Assembly (NCBI RefSeq): GCF_001969265.1
Contig: NZ_CP019304.1
Location: forward strand, 2,170,001-2,234,000
DNA: 64,000 bases
Direction: 5' to 3'
From: Arthrobacter sp. QXT-31
GTDB taxonomy: Bacteria > Actinomycetota > Actinomycetes > Actinomycetales > Micrococcaceae
Shown: positions 27,093 to 35,250 of the stretch, in pieces
Layout of the letters: each line of letters begins with the position of its first letter
Position numbering within the stretch: position 1 is the first letter of the stretch
The notes under the pieces: generated by a model
The model's input: only the letters and a program-made list of their open reading frames with translations
Databases searched by the model: none
What the model was told of the DNA's origin: nothing
Made by a program: the position numbers and the translations under genes

Positions 27093-27815
27093 CTACTTGA
27101 TGATCCGCTTTCCCGGCGCACCAACCTCGGACAACGGGCCCAGGTCACCCTCGAAGGCCTGGGCGAACCTGTCGAAGGAGTTACGGATATGCCGGGTCAT
27201 GGCCGCCTCGGCCCCCTCCGGATCGCACGCCTCGATGGCATCCGTCACGGCAGAGTGCTCCTTCACGGTGATGGCGCCGTCCACGTCCGCAGGATAGAGC
27301 CGGAAGGTATGAAGGTGGCAGTGGGTCTGGGCGAAGGCGTGCCTCACCACGGGGTTCCCCGAGGAGGCGAGGATGGTGTCGTGGAAACGGGTGTCGTGAG
27401 CGACGAGGTCCTGGCGCAGGTCCTTGGTGACCTTCATCGTCTCCCTGAACGCGGCAAGCTCCTTCTCCAGGAAGGGCGCCGGATTGGCCAGCCTGTCGAC
27501 GGCGGCGGCCCTGGCCGCCCAGGGTTCAACGAGCAGCCGGAACTCAAACAGCGAGCGCAGCTCCGCGATATCCAGCAATGGCGTGGTGCTGTAGCCCCGG
27601 CCGGGGCTGTACACCACCAGGTTGTCGCCCTCCAGGCGCTGCAGCACCTCACGCACAGGCGTCTGGGAAACGCCCAGGCTGCGTGCAACGGCGTCGATGT
27701 TGATGCGCGCACCCGGGGCCATGTCACCCTCGAGAATGGCCGCACGCATCGACGCGTAGACGTCGCTGACAGCGGCCTTTCCGCGGGAAGTGTCGGATGT
27801 TTGACGTGGTGGCAC
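27093..27815 (-). CDS. GntR-family regulator, FCD (FadR) subfamily
   Basis: A 240-residue regulator. The winged helix-turn-helix spans residues about 12-75 (INIDAVARSLGVSQTPVREV, then GDNLVVYSPGRGYSTTPL). The all-helical FCD ligand domain follows, with metal-binding His/Asp positions visible in VAHDTRFHDTIL and AFAQTHCHLHTF. GTG 27815 is preferred because AGAGG precedes it by 8 bases; an ATG at 27863 would add 16 residues. It is divergent from the MFS gene and has its own terminator. Operator-like repeats at 26951-26980 and 27928-27957 suggest that it controls both the dehydratase operon and the carrier, responding to a sugar acid or its keto-deoxy product. Confidence 0.9.
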   Translation of the reverse strand: MPPRQTSDTSRGKAAVSDVYASMRAAILEGDMAPGARINIDAVARSLGVSQTPVREVLQRLEGDNLVVYSPGRGYSTTPLLDIAELRSLFEFRLLVEPWAARAAAVDRLANPAPFLEKELAAFRETMKVTKDLRQDLVAHDTRFHDTILASSGNPVVRHAFAQTHCHLHTFRLYPADVDGAITVKEHSAVTDAIEACDPEGAEAAMTRHIRNSFDRFAQAFEGDLGPLSEVGAPGKRIIK

Positions 27816-27927
27816 GCGTTTACCTCTTGGTTCTGCTCTGGCTGGACTCGCTGGGGGAATCATAAGCCACCCGTTCCAGCCGTCCGGGAAACTTTTTTCG
27901 GCAGCCACTTGATCCCCGGAAGTGAAT

Positions 27928-27957
27928 CTATATGATTAACCAGATTCCTATATGATT
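27928..27957. promoter_or_regulatory. Direct-repeat operator between GntR and MFS genes
   Basis: CTATATGATT occurs at 27928-27937 and again at 27948-27957, 20 bases apart (two helical turns), between the divergent GntR (start 27815) and MFS (start 28039) genes. The core matches the half-sites at 26951-26980. Confidence 0.6.
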
Positions 27958-28038
27958 TTGGCGCCGATCTCTTCGGCGTCTTCCCCTCCCGCCGGTGCCT
28001 ACAGCACCCGAAGCCATGTTCACGTCGAAGGAGACCGC

Positions 28039-29367
28039 ATGACTACGCTCGGAAGCAAGACCGCCGCCACATCATCCGCCACGGCACCCCGCATAATGAC
28101 GCGGAAGCGCTGGGTCATCATCTGGCTCGCCTTTGTGGGCCTCAGCATCAACTACCTCGACCGCTCCAGCCTCAGTGTCGCCCTGCCGTTCATGGGCAAG
28201 GACTTTGAACTCACCGCCACCCAGCAGGGGCTTATTTTCGCCGCCTTCTTCTGGGCCTACGACTTCTGCCAGCTCGCGGCCGGCTGGTATGTGGACAAGG
28301 TGGGTCCGCGCCGGTCATTCTCCCTGGCGGCGGTATGGTGGTCCGCTTTCACCATGGTGACCGCCGCTGCATCGAACTTTTGGTCGCTGTTCGCTGCCAG
28401 GTTCCTGCTGGGCGTCGGAGAGAGCCCGGCACCCAGCACCGCCGCCAAGGTGGTGGCAACGTGGTTTCCGGTCCGGGAACGCGCCTTCGCCACAAGCATC
28501 TGGGATTCCGGATCCCGGGTGGGCGCTGTGATTGCACTGCCGATCGTCACCCTGATCGTTGCCCTCACCTCCTGGCACGCGGTGTTCATTATCATCGGCC
28601 TCGCCGGCATCATCTGGGCCGCCGCGTGGTGGAAGTACTACCGCAGCCCCGAAGAGCATTCGGGTGCCAATGCCGCCGAAGTGAACTACATCCGCGAAGG
28701 CGGGGCGCGCGGCGAGGCCAGCGATGATGCAGGTGCCGCAAAGCTGCCGTGGCGGTCCCTCTTCAAGTACCGCACGGTGCTCAGCATGATGTTCGGCTTC
28801 TTCTGCCTGAACAGTGCCATTTACTTCTTCATCACGTTCTTCCCGAGCTACCTCGTGAAGGAGCGCGGCTTCGACCTGCTGAAGCTGGGCTTCTTTGGTG
28901 CGATCCCGGGCATCTGCGCGGTGCTGTTCGGCTGGCTCGGCGGATATCTTGCCGACCGCGCTGTCCGGTCCGGAGCGTCCGTAACCAAGGTCCGCAAGAC
29001 CGCCATTGCCGGTGGCCTCGCCGGCGGCTCGGTCATCATGTTCGCCGCCCTCGTGCCCGAGGCCTGGATGGCCCTCGCCCTGCTGTCCGTGGCGTACTCC
29101 TGCCTGACCGTCGCCGCTACCGGCATCTGGTCGCTGCCGGCAGATGTGGCACCAAGCTCCCGGCACGTGGGCTCCATCGGCGGCCTGCAGAACTTCGCCT
29201 CCAACCTCGCCGGCATCTTCACCCCGATCCTGATCGGCGTGCTGGTGGACCAGACGGGCTCATTCATCGCCCCGCTGGCGGTCATCGGCGTGGTGTCGCT
29301 GATCGGCGCCGCGAACTACCTGTTCATCATGGGCAAGATCGAACCCCTGAAGGTCAAGGAAGCCTAG
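28039..29367 (+). CDS. MFS transporter, ACS type (sugar-acid uptake)
   Basis: A 442-residue permease with about 12 membrane helices. The segment WVIIWLAFVGLSINYLDRSSLSVALPFM is the ACS-family signature shared with glucarate, galactonate and hexuronate carriers. AAGGAG lies 6 bases before ATG 28039; the frame upstream to 27952 is not used. Divergence from the GntR gene with shared operators indicates that it imports the substrate of the dehydratase operon, most likely a five- or six-carbon aldonate such as D-arabinonate or L-fuconate (inference). Confidence 0.91.
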   Translation: MTTLGSKTAATSSATAPRIMTRKRWVIIWLAFVGLSINYLDRSSLSVALPFMGKDFELTATQQGLIFAAFFWAYDFCQLAAGWYVDKVGPRRSFSLAAVWWSAFTMVTAAASNFWSLFAARFLLGVGESPAPSTAAKVVATWFPVRERAFATSIWDSGSRVGAVIALPIVTLIVALTSWHAVFIIIGLAGIIWAAAWWKYYRSPEEHSGANAAEVNYIREGGARGEASDDAGAAKLPWRSLFKYRTVLSMMFGFFCLNSAIYFFITFFPSYLVKERGFDLLKLGFFGAIPGICAVLFGWLGGYLADRAVRSGASVTKVRKTAIAGGLAGGSVIMFAALVPEAWMALALLSVAYSCLTVAATGIWSLPADVAPSSRHVGSIGGLQNFASNLAGIFTPILIGVLVDQTGSFIAPLAVIGVVSLIGAANYLFIMGKIEPLKVKEA

Positions 29368-29382
29368 CAACAAGAGACACTG

Positions 29383-29418
29383 CAACGGGACCCACGCCGA
29401 AAGGTGTGGGTCCCGTTG
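29383..29418 (+). terminator. Strong hairpin after the MFS gene
   Basis: CAACGGGACCCACGCC (29383-29398) pairs with GGTGTGGGTCCCGTTG (29403-29418) across a GAAA loop: a 16-base stem with one G-T pair, 16 bases after the MFS stop. The tail is only moderately T-rich. It could also act on the convergent stress-protein gene. Confidence 0.75.
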
Positions 29419-29433
29419 CTGTTGTAGGCGAGG

Positions 29434-29916
29434 CTACAGCTCCACCGTTCCGCTCTCGCCGACGCTCATGCGGCTGTGGGTGACCTTCGACTTGACCCAC
29501 TGCAGAACCGTCGCGGCGGTGCCGCCGGGGCTGGTCGAGTACTCAGCGGAGTCGGAGTCCACGTGGAGCAGGACCACTTCCGGAGTGTCGGGCCCGTCCG
29601 GGAACCAGGCCTCGACCGACTGGTTCCACAGTTCGCGGATCTTGGCGCGGTCCCGCACCACTTCAGCGGTACCGGCCACCGACACCCACTCGGTGCCCTT
29701 GCCGAAGGAGACGTTGACCCTGGCGTCGGCGGCAACGTGGGCCACCTGGGAGGTGCCCTCCCCCGTGAAGAACCACATGTCGCCGTCGTCCTTGACGTCC
29801 TGGACGGCCAGCGGCCGGCTGACCAGGGCGCCTTCCCCGTTGATGGTGGTGAACATTCCGATGTGGGAATCGTTGATGATGTCCGTGACCTTGCTGATGC
29901 TTTCCGTGCCCGTCAT
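29434..29916 (-). CDS. Pyridoxamine 5'-phosphate oxidase-family (general stress) protein
   Basis: A 160-residue split-barrel flavin-binding protein like general stress protein 26. It begins with a helical cap (ISKVTDIINDSHIGMFTTI), then GEGALVSRPLAVQDVKDDGDMWFFTG, the usual FMN-contact strands, and VNVSFGKGTEWVSVAGTAEVVRD. Members bind FMN, F420 or haem; none of these can be chosen from the sequence. It is probably monocistronic. The AGTAAG inverted repeat at 29985-30000 lies about 70 bases upstream. Confidence 0.87.
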   Translation of the reverse strand: MTGTESISKVTDIINDSHIGMFTTINGEGALVSRPLAVQDVKDDGDMWFFTGEGTSQVAHVAADARVNVSFGKGTEWVSVAGTAEVVRDRAKIRELWNQSVEAWFPDGPDTPEVVLLHVDSDSAEYSTSPGGTAATVLQWVKSKVTHSRMSVGESGTVEL

Positions 29917-29984
29917 GCTGTCACCTCGCGGTCCTTGTCAGTACGTTCGGTTGATCCGGGTCATTGCCCTGCCACCACCCTATT

Positions 29985-30000
29985 AGTAAGTGTGCTTACT
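29985..30000. promoter_or_regulatory. Small inverted repeat upstream of the stress-protein gene
   Basis: AGTAAG-TGTG-CTTACT is a perfect 6-base inverted repeat. It lies upstream of the stress-protein gene and directly after the permease stop codon, so it may be an operator or a weak terminator stem. Confidence 0.35.
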
Positions 30001-30006
30001 TTCCAG

Positions 30007-31521
30007 TCAGAGTCCCCGCGCCAGAACCTCGCCCCGGAAAAACCCGGGCCGGATCCGGGCCATGACCAGCATCGTGATTACGCCGAGCAGGATGACGCCC
30101 ATGCCCAGGATGAACACCATGCCCACGCCGCCGACGGATGAACCGGAACCGTACTCCGGGTCCATGGAGTCGTAGGCCGTCTTGACGAACATCACCAGCA
30201 GGATGACGCCGCCAAGCAGCGGGGCCAGGAATTTGAAGAGGAACGCCCGAATACTTGTGAACGCCACGGCCCGGAAGAACCAGACGCACGCGAGCGCCGT
30301 GATCCCGTAGTAGAAGCAGATCATCATGCCCAGCACCGTGATGGTGTCCCACAGTGCATTCTCCGAGGTGGTCCGCGTGATGACGTAGAACGCCGCCGCA
30401 GCGACGCCCGCCGCAATCGTGGCCCAGCTCGGTGACTTGAACGTGGGGCTGACCCTGCCGAACATTCCGGGCAAGGCGCGGTAGTGGCCCATGGCCAGCA
30501 GCGTGCGGGCCGGGGAGACGAACGTTGACTGCAGCGACGCCGCCGAACTGCTCAGAATGGCCAGGGACATCAGGATGGCGAAGGGCCCCATGACCGGCCC
30601 GGACAGGACTGCGAAGATGCTGGACTGGTTGTCCGGGTTCCCGGCGCCGAGGCCGGTGCTACCCACGCCGGCAAAGGACAGCGTGGCCAGCGCGGCCGTC
30701 ATGTAGATGGCCACGATGACGACGACGGTCACGGTCGCCGCCCGTCCGGGCGTCTTTTCCGGGTTGCGCGTCTCCTCGTTCATGGTGAGGGTTACGTCCC
30801 AGCCCCAGTAGATGAAGATCGAGAGCGACACCCCGGCCGCGAAGGCGGAGAAGGAATCCACGGCGAAGGGGTTGAACCAGTCCGGCGAGATGGCGGTGGC
30901 GTCGAAGGCTGTCCCGTTGGCCACATGCACGAACGCTGCAACGGCGAACCAGCCCAGCACCAGCACCTGGAAACCCACCAGGACGTACTGGACGCCCTTG
31001 GTGGTTTCCATGCCGCGGTAGGAGATCCAGCAGGCCGCCGCGATAAACACCAGGGTGGTGGCGATGTTCAGCGGCAGGTTCGCGCTCAGCCCAGCCACCT
31101 CGGGATTGCCGAGGAGCTGGGCCAGCATCAGGTAGAAGAAGTCGACGGCGACCGCCGCCAGGTTGGACAGCACGATGATGGTGGCGGCGATCAGCCCCCA
31201 CCCTCCCATCCAGCCGATCCACGGGCCAAAGGCGCGCGTTGCCCACGTGAAGGAGGTTCCGGCGTCGGGCATTGCATTGTTCAGCTCCCGGTAGCCAAGC
31301 GCCACGAGCAGCATGGGAATAAATCCCACGAGGAAGACCGCCGGCAGGTGCACACCCACCTCGGACACGGTGGGACCGAGGGCAGCGGTGAGAGTGTACG
31401 CCGGAGCGATGCAGGACACCCCGATCACCACTGCGCCGATCAGCCCGACCGACCCGGCCTTAAGGCCCTTTTCACTCAGGCTTTTGTGTGTGTCCTGGCT
31501 GACGGGGGCTTGTGTACTCAT
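30007..31521 (-). CDS. APC-family amino acid/polyamine permease
   Basis: A 504-residue permease with about 12 helices. The N-terminal GLIGAVVIGVSCIAPAYTLTAALG and the conserved GTSFTWATRAFGPWIGWMGGW loop are typical of the amino acid-polyamine-organocation family. GGAGAGG is 9 bases before ATG 31521. It lies 52 bases downstream of the putrescine oxidase gene on the same strand, so it most likely imports putrescine or a related amine for that enzyme (inference from context). Confidence 0.91.
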   Translation of the reverse strand: MSTQAPVSQDTHKSLSEKGLKAGSVGLIGAVVIGVSCIAPAYTLTAALGPTVSEVGVHLPAVFLVGFIPMLLVALGYRELNNAMPDAGTSFTWATRAFGPWIGWMGGWGLIAATIIVLSNLAAVAVDFFYLMLAQLLGNPEVAGLSANLPLNIATTLVFIAAACWISYRGMETTKGVQYVLVGFQVLVLGWFAVAAFVHVANGTAFDATAISPDWFNPFAVDSFSAFAAGVSLSIFIYWGWDVTLTMNEETRNPEKTPGRAATVTVVVIVAIYMTAALATLSFAGVGSTGLGAGNPDNQSSIFAVLSGPVMGPFAILMSLAILSSSAASLQSTFVSPARTLLAMGHYRALPGMFGRVSPTFKSPSWATIAAGVAAAAFYVITRTTSENALWDTITVLGMMICFYYGITALACVWFFRAVAFTSIRAFLFKFLAPLLGGVILLVMFVKTAYDSMDPEYGSGSSVGGVGMVFILGMGVILLGVITMLVMARIRPGFFRGEVLARGL

Positions 31522-31573
31522 GGGATTGCCTCTCCGGAGTCATTCATCGTCGAATGGGTGCGGGCGCGGGCTG

Positions 31574-32986
31574 TTAGCCGACGGCGGCCGTTGCGTCCGC
31601 CAGGTCAGGTGCCTCTGCGCCGGCTGCTTCGGCGATGCGGGCGGCGGTGGACTGGCCCATGCGGACGGCGCCGTCCACGTGCTGGTAGCCCTCGGCGGCG
31701 AGGTCGGAGGAGCACCAGTAGATCGGGCCGACAGGTGCGTGCTGGTCCTTGCCGTAGCGGTGCAGTCCGCCGAGGTCGTAGCTGGCAGCGTAGGCTCCGC
31801 GGGTCCATTCTTCGGATCCCCAGTCGGATTCGTAGTACACCTCAGGTTCCAGGGCCTTGTCCCCGAGGAAGCCGGCGATCGATTCCAGGATGGCCCGCTT
31901 GCGGTCTGCGGCATCCAGTTCGAAGACTGCGTCGGCCTTTTCATCGGAGACGAAGCCAACCAGTGTTCCGCGGCTGTCGCCGTGGTTGGTGTTGTCGTAG
32001 ACCTCCTGGACCAGCGAGCCGGCGCCGAAACCGGTGCCGGAGAGCCCGTCCTCGCGCCAGAACGGCGTGCTGTAAACGGCGTGGACCTTGATGACCAGGC
32101 CGAGGGACTGGTGCTGGTGCATCTGGTGCTGGCGGCGCGGCAGCGGCGGGTTGAAGGAAACGCGGGAGTAGAGATTGGGCGGCACGGCCATGATCACGAA
32201 GCGTGCGTTTACGGTGGCCCGGTCGGAGACCGCGGTGACGCGGTGGCCGTTGCCGCCGTCGGCCTCCCAGTGGATGGTGCGCACCGGGCTGTTCAGGACG
32301 ACGTCGGCCCCCAGTTCCGCTGCCTGCAGCAGGGAGACCTGCTGCATCCCGCCGATGACCCGCTTGTCCAGGATGAAGTCCTCGTCCGTCAGGTGCGTGA
32401 AGGAGCCGGCGGAGGCGGCCATCAGGACGGCCTGCAGGGCGGAGAAGGCGTGGGCCGGCTTGGTGAGCATGCCGCCGGCGATGAACAGCCCGATGTTGTT
32501 GCAGGCTTCCTCGTCCGGGGAGTTCTGGCGCAGCCAGTGGTGGAAGGAGATGGTGTCCAGCTCCCGCGCCTTGGGGTGCGCCCACGGTTCCGCGGCGCCA
32601 ATCTCCGCCGCCAGTTCATCCAGCAGGGCGGTGAGCTTGTCCATCTCGCCGGCCGTGGTGGCACTGACCGGGAACATGTCCCCGGTATAGCGGACCGGTG
32701 CGCCGTCCGCGCCGATGTAGACGGACTCGCCTTCGCGGTAGCGGGAGTAGGTTTCCAGGCCGAGCTCGTCCAGCAGGGCCAGCAGTGCGGTCTGGTCCGG
32801 CGAGACCCACTGGCCGCCGATTTCGAGCATGGCACCGTCCACAGTGTCGGTCCACGTCCGGCCGCCCACGCGGTCACGGGCTTCGAGCACGGCCACGGTC
32901 AGGCCCGCCTTTTTAAGTTCGCGGGCAGCGGTGAGGCCGGAAGGGCCGGCACCTACGATCACTACGTCGCGGTCAAGATTCAGCAT
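31574..32986 (-). CDS. puo: Putrescine oxidase (flavin monoamine oxidase family)
   Basis: A 470-residue FAD amine oxidase. The N-terminal dinucleotide motif is VVIVGAGPSGLTAARELKKAG followed by LEARDRVGGRTWTDT. EIGGQWVSPDQTALLALLDEL, the QHQMHQHQSLGLVIKVHAVY middle region and the C-terminal GYQHVDGAVRMGQSTAARI flavin segment match, from memory, putrescine oxidases of Kocuria and Rhodococcus. The reaction is putrescine + O2 + H2O to 4-aminobutanal (cyclising to 1-pyrroline), ammonia and H2O2. AGAAAGGAC precedes ATG 32986. It is divergent from the TetR gene, with a perfect palindrome between them. Confidence 0.9.
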   Translation of the reverse strand: MLNLDRDVVIVGAGPSGLTAARELKKAGLTVAVLEARDRVGGRTWTDTVDGAMLEIGGQWVSPDQTALLALLDELGLETYSRYREGESVYIGADGAPVRYTGDMFPVSATTAGEMDKLTALLDELAAEIGAAEPWAHPKARELDTISFHHWLRQNSPDEEACNNIGLFIAGGMLTKPAHAFSALQAVLMAASAGSFTHLTDEDFILDKRVIGGMQQVSLLQAAELGADVVLNSPVRTIHWEADGGNGHRVTAVSDRATVNARFVIMAVPPNLYSRVSFNPPLPRRQHQMHQHQSLGLVIKVHAVYSTPFWREDGLSGTGFGAGSLVQEVYDNTNHGDSRGTLVGFVSDEKADAVFELDAADRKRAILESIAGFLGDKALEPEVYYESDWGSEEWTRGAYAASYDLGGLHRYGKDQHAPVGPIYWCSSDLAAEGYQHVDGAVRMGQSTAARIAEAAGAEAPDLADATAAVG

Positions 32987-33026
32987 GATGTCCTTTCTCT
33001 GTGGCCGCGTAAGTGAGGCGAACCAC

Positions 33027-33047
33027 TAAATGAATGCCATTCATTTA
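33027..33047. promoter_or_regulatory. 21-bp perfect palindrome, probable TetR operator
   Basis: TAAATGAATG and its exact inverse CATTCATTTA flank a single C, between the divergent putrescine oxidase (start 32986) and TetR (start 33131) genes. TAAATGAATG-type palindromes are common TetR-family operators; the neighbouring TetR gene is the expected binder. Confidence 0.8.
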
Positions 33048-33130
33048 TAAGAACTATAGAGGCTTAGGCAGGGAAGCGGAAGAGCCTGATGGAATAATGC
33101 GAAAGGACGTTCACCGGAGAAAGGGCAGCC

Positions 33131-33847
33131 ATGCCGGCAACACCAGCCGTAGCAACAGCCGGTTCAGCAACGGCAGGCTCAGCAACAGATCGCCAGGGGA
33201 ACCGGCGCCGCGCCGGACGCCCCGTAGGCGGCGTGCTGGACAAGGGCGGCATCACGGAAGCCGCCCTGCGGCTGATCGAGAAGAAGGGCTACGACGGCCT
33301 GACCATGGCCGCACTGGCCCGCTCGCTGAACGTGGCGCCGTCGGCCCTCTATAACCATGTGAAATCCAAAGGGGACGTGCTCCTGCTGGTGGAGGACCAC
33401 CTTGCCTCGCTGGTGGATGTCTCGGCCTTCGGCGCCGGCCCGTGGGAGGACGCCGTCCGCAAGTGGGCCTGGAGCTACCGCGACGTGTTCTCCCGGCACA
33501 CCCCGCTGATTCCGGTCATTGCCGTGCTGCCCGTGACCGACGCGCCGCAGACCCTGGCCATGTACGAAACGGTCAGCGCCGGCTTCCGGGACGCCGGTTT
33601 TCCCGAGGAGCGGATCGTCTCTTCGATCGTCGCGCTGGAGTCCTTCATCTTCGGATCTGCCTACGACGTCACCGCGCCGGCGGACATTTTCGACCCCGGC
33701 ACCATGGCGGAGGCGACGCCCAGTTTCACGGGTGCTGTGCGAAGCCTGGCCGAGCAGGGGCACGAACGGCCGGCCGACGTCGCCTTCACCCTTGGGCTCG
33801 AGGCGCTGATCAGCGGGCTGGGCGGGCTGCGGAACCCTGGCAGCTAA
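33131..33847 (+). CDS. TetR-family transcriptional regulator of the putrescine module
   Basis: A 238-residue regulator. About 35 N-terminal residues are low-complexity Ala/Thr/Gly followed by a basic stretch (RQGNRRRAGRPVGG). The helix-turn-helix is at about 40-85 (AALRLIEKKGYDGLTMAALA, then SALYNHVKSKGDVL). The C-terminal domain resembles TetR_C proteins (VRKWAWSYRDVFSRHTPLIP). GGAGAAAGGG lies shortly before ATG 33131. Divergence from the oxidase and permease genes around a palindrome suggests that it represses them until putrescine or another amine is present (inference). Confidence 0.9.
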   Translation: MPATPAVATAGSATAGSATDRQGNRRRAGRPVGGVLDKGGITEAALRLIEKKGYDGLTMAALARSLNVAPSALYNHVKSKGDVLLLVEDHLASLVDVSAFGAGPWEDAVRKWAWSYRDVFSRHTPLIPVIAVLPVTDAPQTLAMYETVSAGFRDAGFPEERIVSSIVALESFIFGSAYDVTAPADIFDPGTMAEATPSFTGAVRSLAEQGHERPADVAFTLGLEALISGLGGLRNPGS

Positions 33848-33927
33848 GGGTCAACGGCCCATTCCTGACGCCGTCCCCGAGGACTAATATTCCTTACACG
33901 CAACGTTGCGAGCTCAAGGACGGCGCC

Positions 33928-34512
33928 ATGACCGTAATCGACCCGGAATCGCTGTTCTTTGAGTACAAGCTCCGGTACCGCGGCACGCCGGGCCTGGAGC
34001 ACGATCCCGCGGACTATCCCCTGCGCTGGGATGTTGCGGTGAGCTGCCCCATCCCCACCCCGGGCGGTGATGAGGAACGGCAGCTGGGCAGCGCCGTCGT
34101 CCAGGTTGTCCCCAAAGCCGGCATGATCAACCTCTTCCTCACCGCCGGCAAGGCCGACCAGGAGATGGCCAAGGCCGTAGAGATGCTCACCATGGACCGC
34201 CCCGACCTGATCAGGGAGTATCTTCAGGACGGCGGCGACCTGATGATCGTCTCCTCGCTGGAGATCTTCCCGGAATACCGCGGCGGCAAGACGGGCTACT
34301 CGGTGCTCAATGCCATCGTCGAAACCGTGGGCCGGTCGGTGAACCTGGTGGTGGTGCACGCCGCGCCGGCGGACGGGGAAGGATCCCCGCCGGCGGACTC
34401 GCCGGAGTACGAGGAGGCCAAAGCGGCGCTGCGGGCATACTGGCAGGACTTCGGGTTCGAGGAGGTTACGGGCGACTACCTCGTGTTCTTCCACAAGAAG
34501 ATCCTGGCCTGA
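33928..34512 (+). CDS. Hypothetical protein with acyltransferase-like appearance
   Basis: A 194-residue soluble protein. AAGGA lies 7 bases before ATG 33928; the frame upstream is a shadow of the TetR gene. The layout (LGSAVVQVVPKAGMINLFLT strand, DLMIVSSLEIFPEYRGGKTG, VLNAIVETVGRSVNLVVVHA, then FGFEEVTGDYLVFFHKK) resembles a GNAT N-acetyltransferase, with EYRGGKTG in place of the acetyl-CoA pyrophosphate loop. That assignment is tentative. It stands alone at the boundary where the AT-richer island begins. Confidence 0.72.
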   Translation: MTVIDPESLFFEYKLRYRGTPGLEHDPADYPLRWDVAVSCPIPTPGGDEERQLGSAVVQVVPKAGMINLFLTAGKADQEMAKAVEMLTMDRPDLIREYLQDGGDLMIVSSLEIFPEYRGGKTGYSVLNAIVETVGRSVNLVVVHAAPADGEGSPPADSPEYEEAKAALRAYWQDFGFEEVTGDYLVFFHKKILA

Positions 34513-35250
34513 CCCGCCTCCATCACGCCGACGGCAGCCCGCTGTCCAGCCGGGACGAGGTGAATCAGCGGTCCAGCCCGGCGGCCGGTACGGGGCTAAG
34601 GAGAGCCTTCGTATGCTTTGGTCAATTAGGGATCCGGAATCCTCGACTGACATTTCACCGGGCGCGGCGTTGTCCGCAGCCACCACTTCCTCTTCTCGGA
34701 ATACGTCTCGACCCGAAACGTGCCGCCAGATCACAGGTGAAGTCGCCTGGGCTCGGTGGGATAGAGTTCGGCGACCTTTTTTAATCAGCGTCGCCTTTTT
34801 AATCAGCGTCGCCGCGTCTGATGTGGATAGCTCTCGCTCTCCGAACACCGCGTGCTCCCGAATGAATCGGATAACCATGCGGTCCGGCTTTACGGACTGG
34901 AAGCCGGCGAGGATTGGGAGGTAATTGAACGTGGCACCGGATCGCTGGCTTGAGCCTCGACCAGCCTCTCTTCATATTCTCCTTGTGTTCGTCCTGAACG
35001 CCGATAATTGACCTTATGTCAAGTCAACAAGTTGAAAAGCTGCTGAACTCTTGCTGACCCACCTCAATCGCTCGGGGTTTCATGGTGTTGCTCGTGATCG
35101 GTCCTTCTCCACCAGACCGTCCGGCCCGACAGGCCGACTCCAAATCCACCGCTATTCCGACAATCCTAGTAATAGGACCGGAATTATCTCTTTTGTTCGG
35201 CCTTCTCCACACCTAGGGAGGAGGATGGTCCAAAGGAACGGTGGTGAAAC
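34513..35250. other. Gene-poor left boundary of the accessory island
   Basis: No convincing gene. The first part (to about 34880) is open on the minus strand from 34878, with protein-like but unrecognised sequence and no ribosome site, ending as a shadow of the preceding gene. Base composition drops towards 35000. An 18-base tandem duplication lies at 34778-34813. The last 60 bases presumably contain the leader and promoter of the NTPase gene; no clear promoter hexamers were identified. Confidence 0.5.
34778..34813. repeat. Perfect 18-bp tandem duplication
   Basis: TTTTTAATCAGCGTCGCC occurs twice in immediate succession (34778-34795 and 34796-34813). It is probably a replication-slippage product in non-coding sequence. 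Confidence 0.8.

Noticed and set aside
34613..34924. 103-codon plus-strand frame and opposing minus-strand frame from 34878
   Set aside because: Neither has a ribosome site or any recognisable protein pattern.
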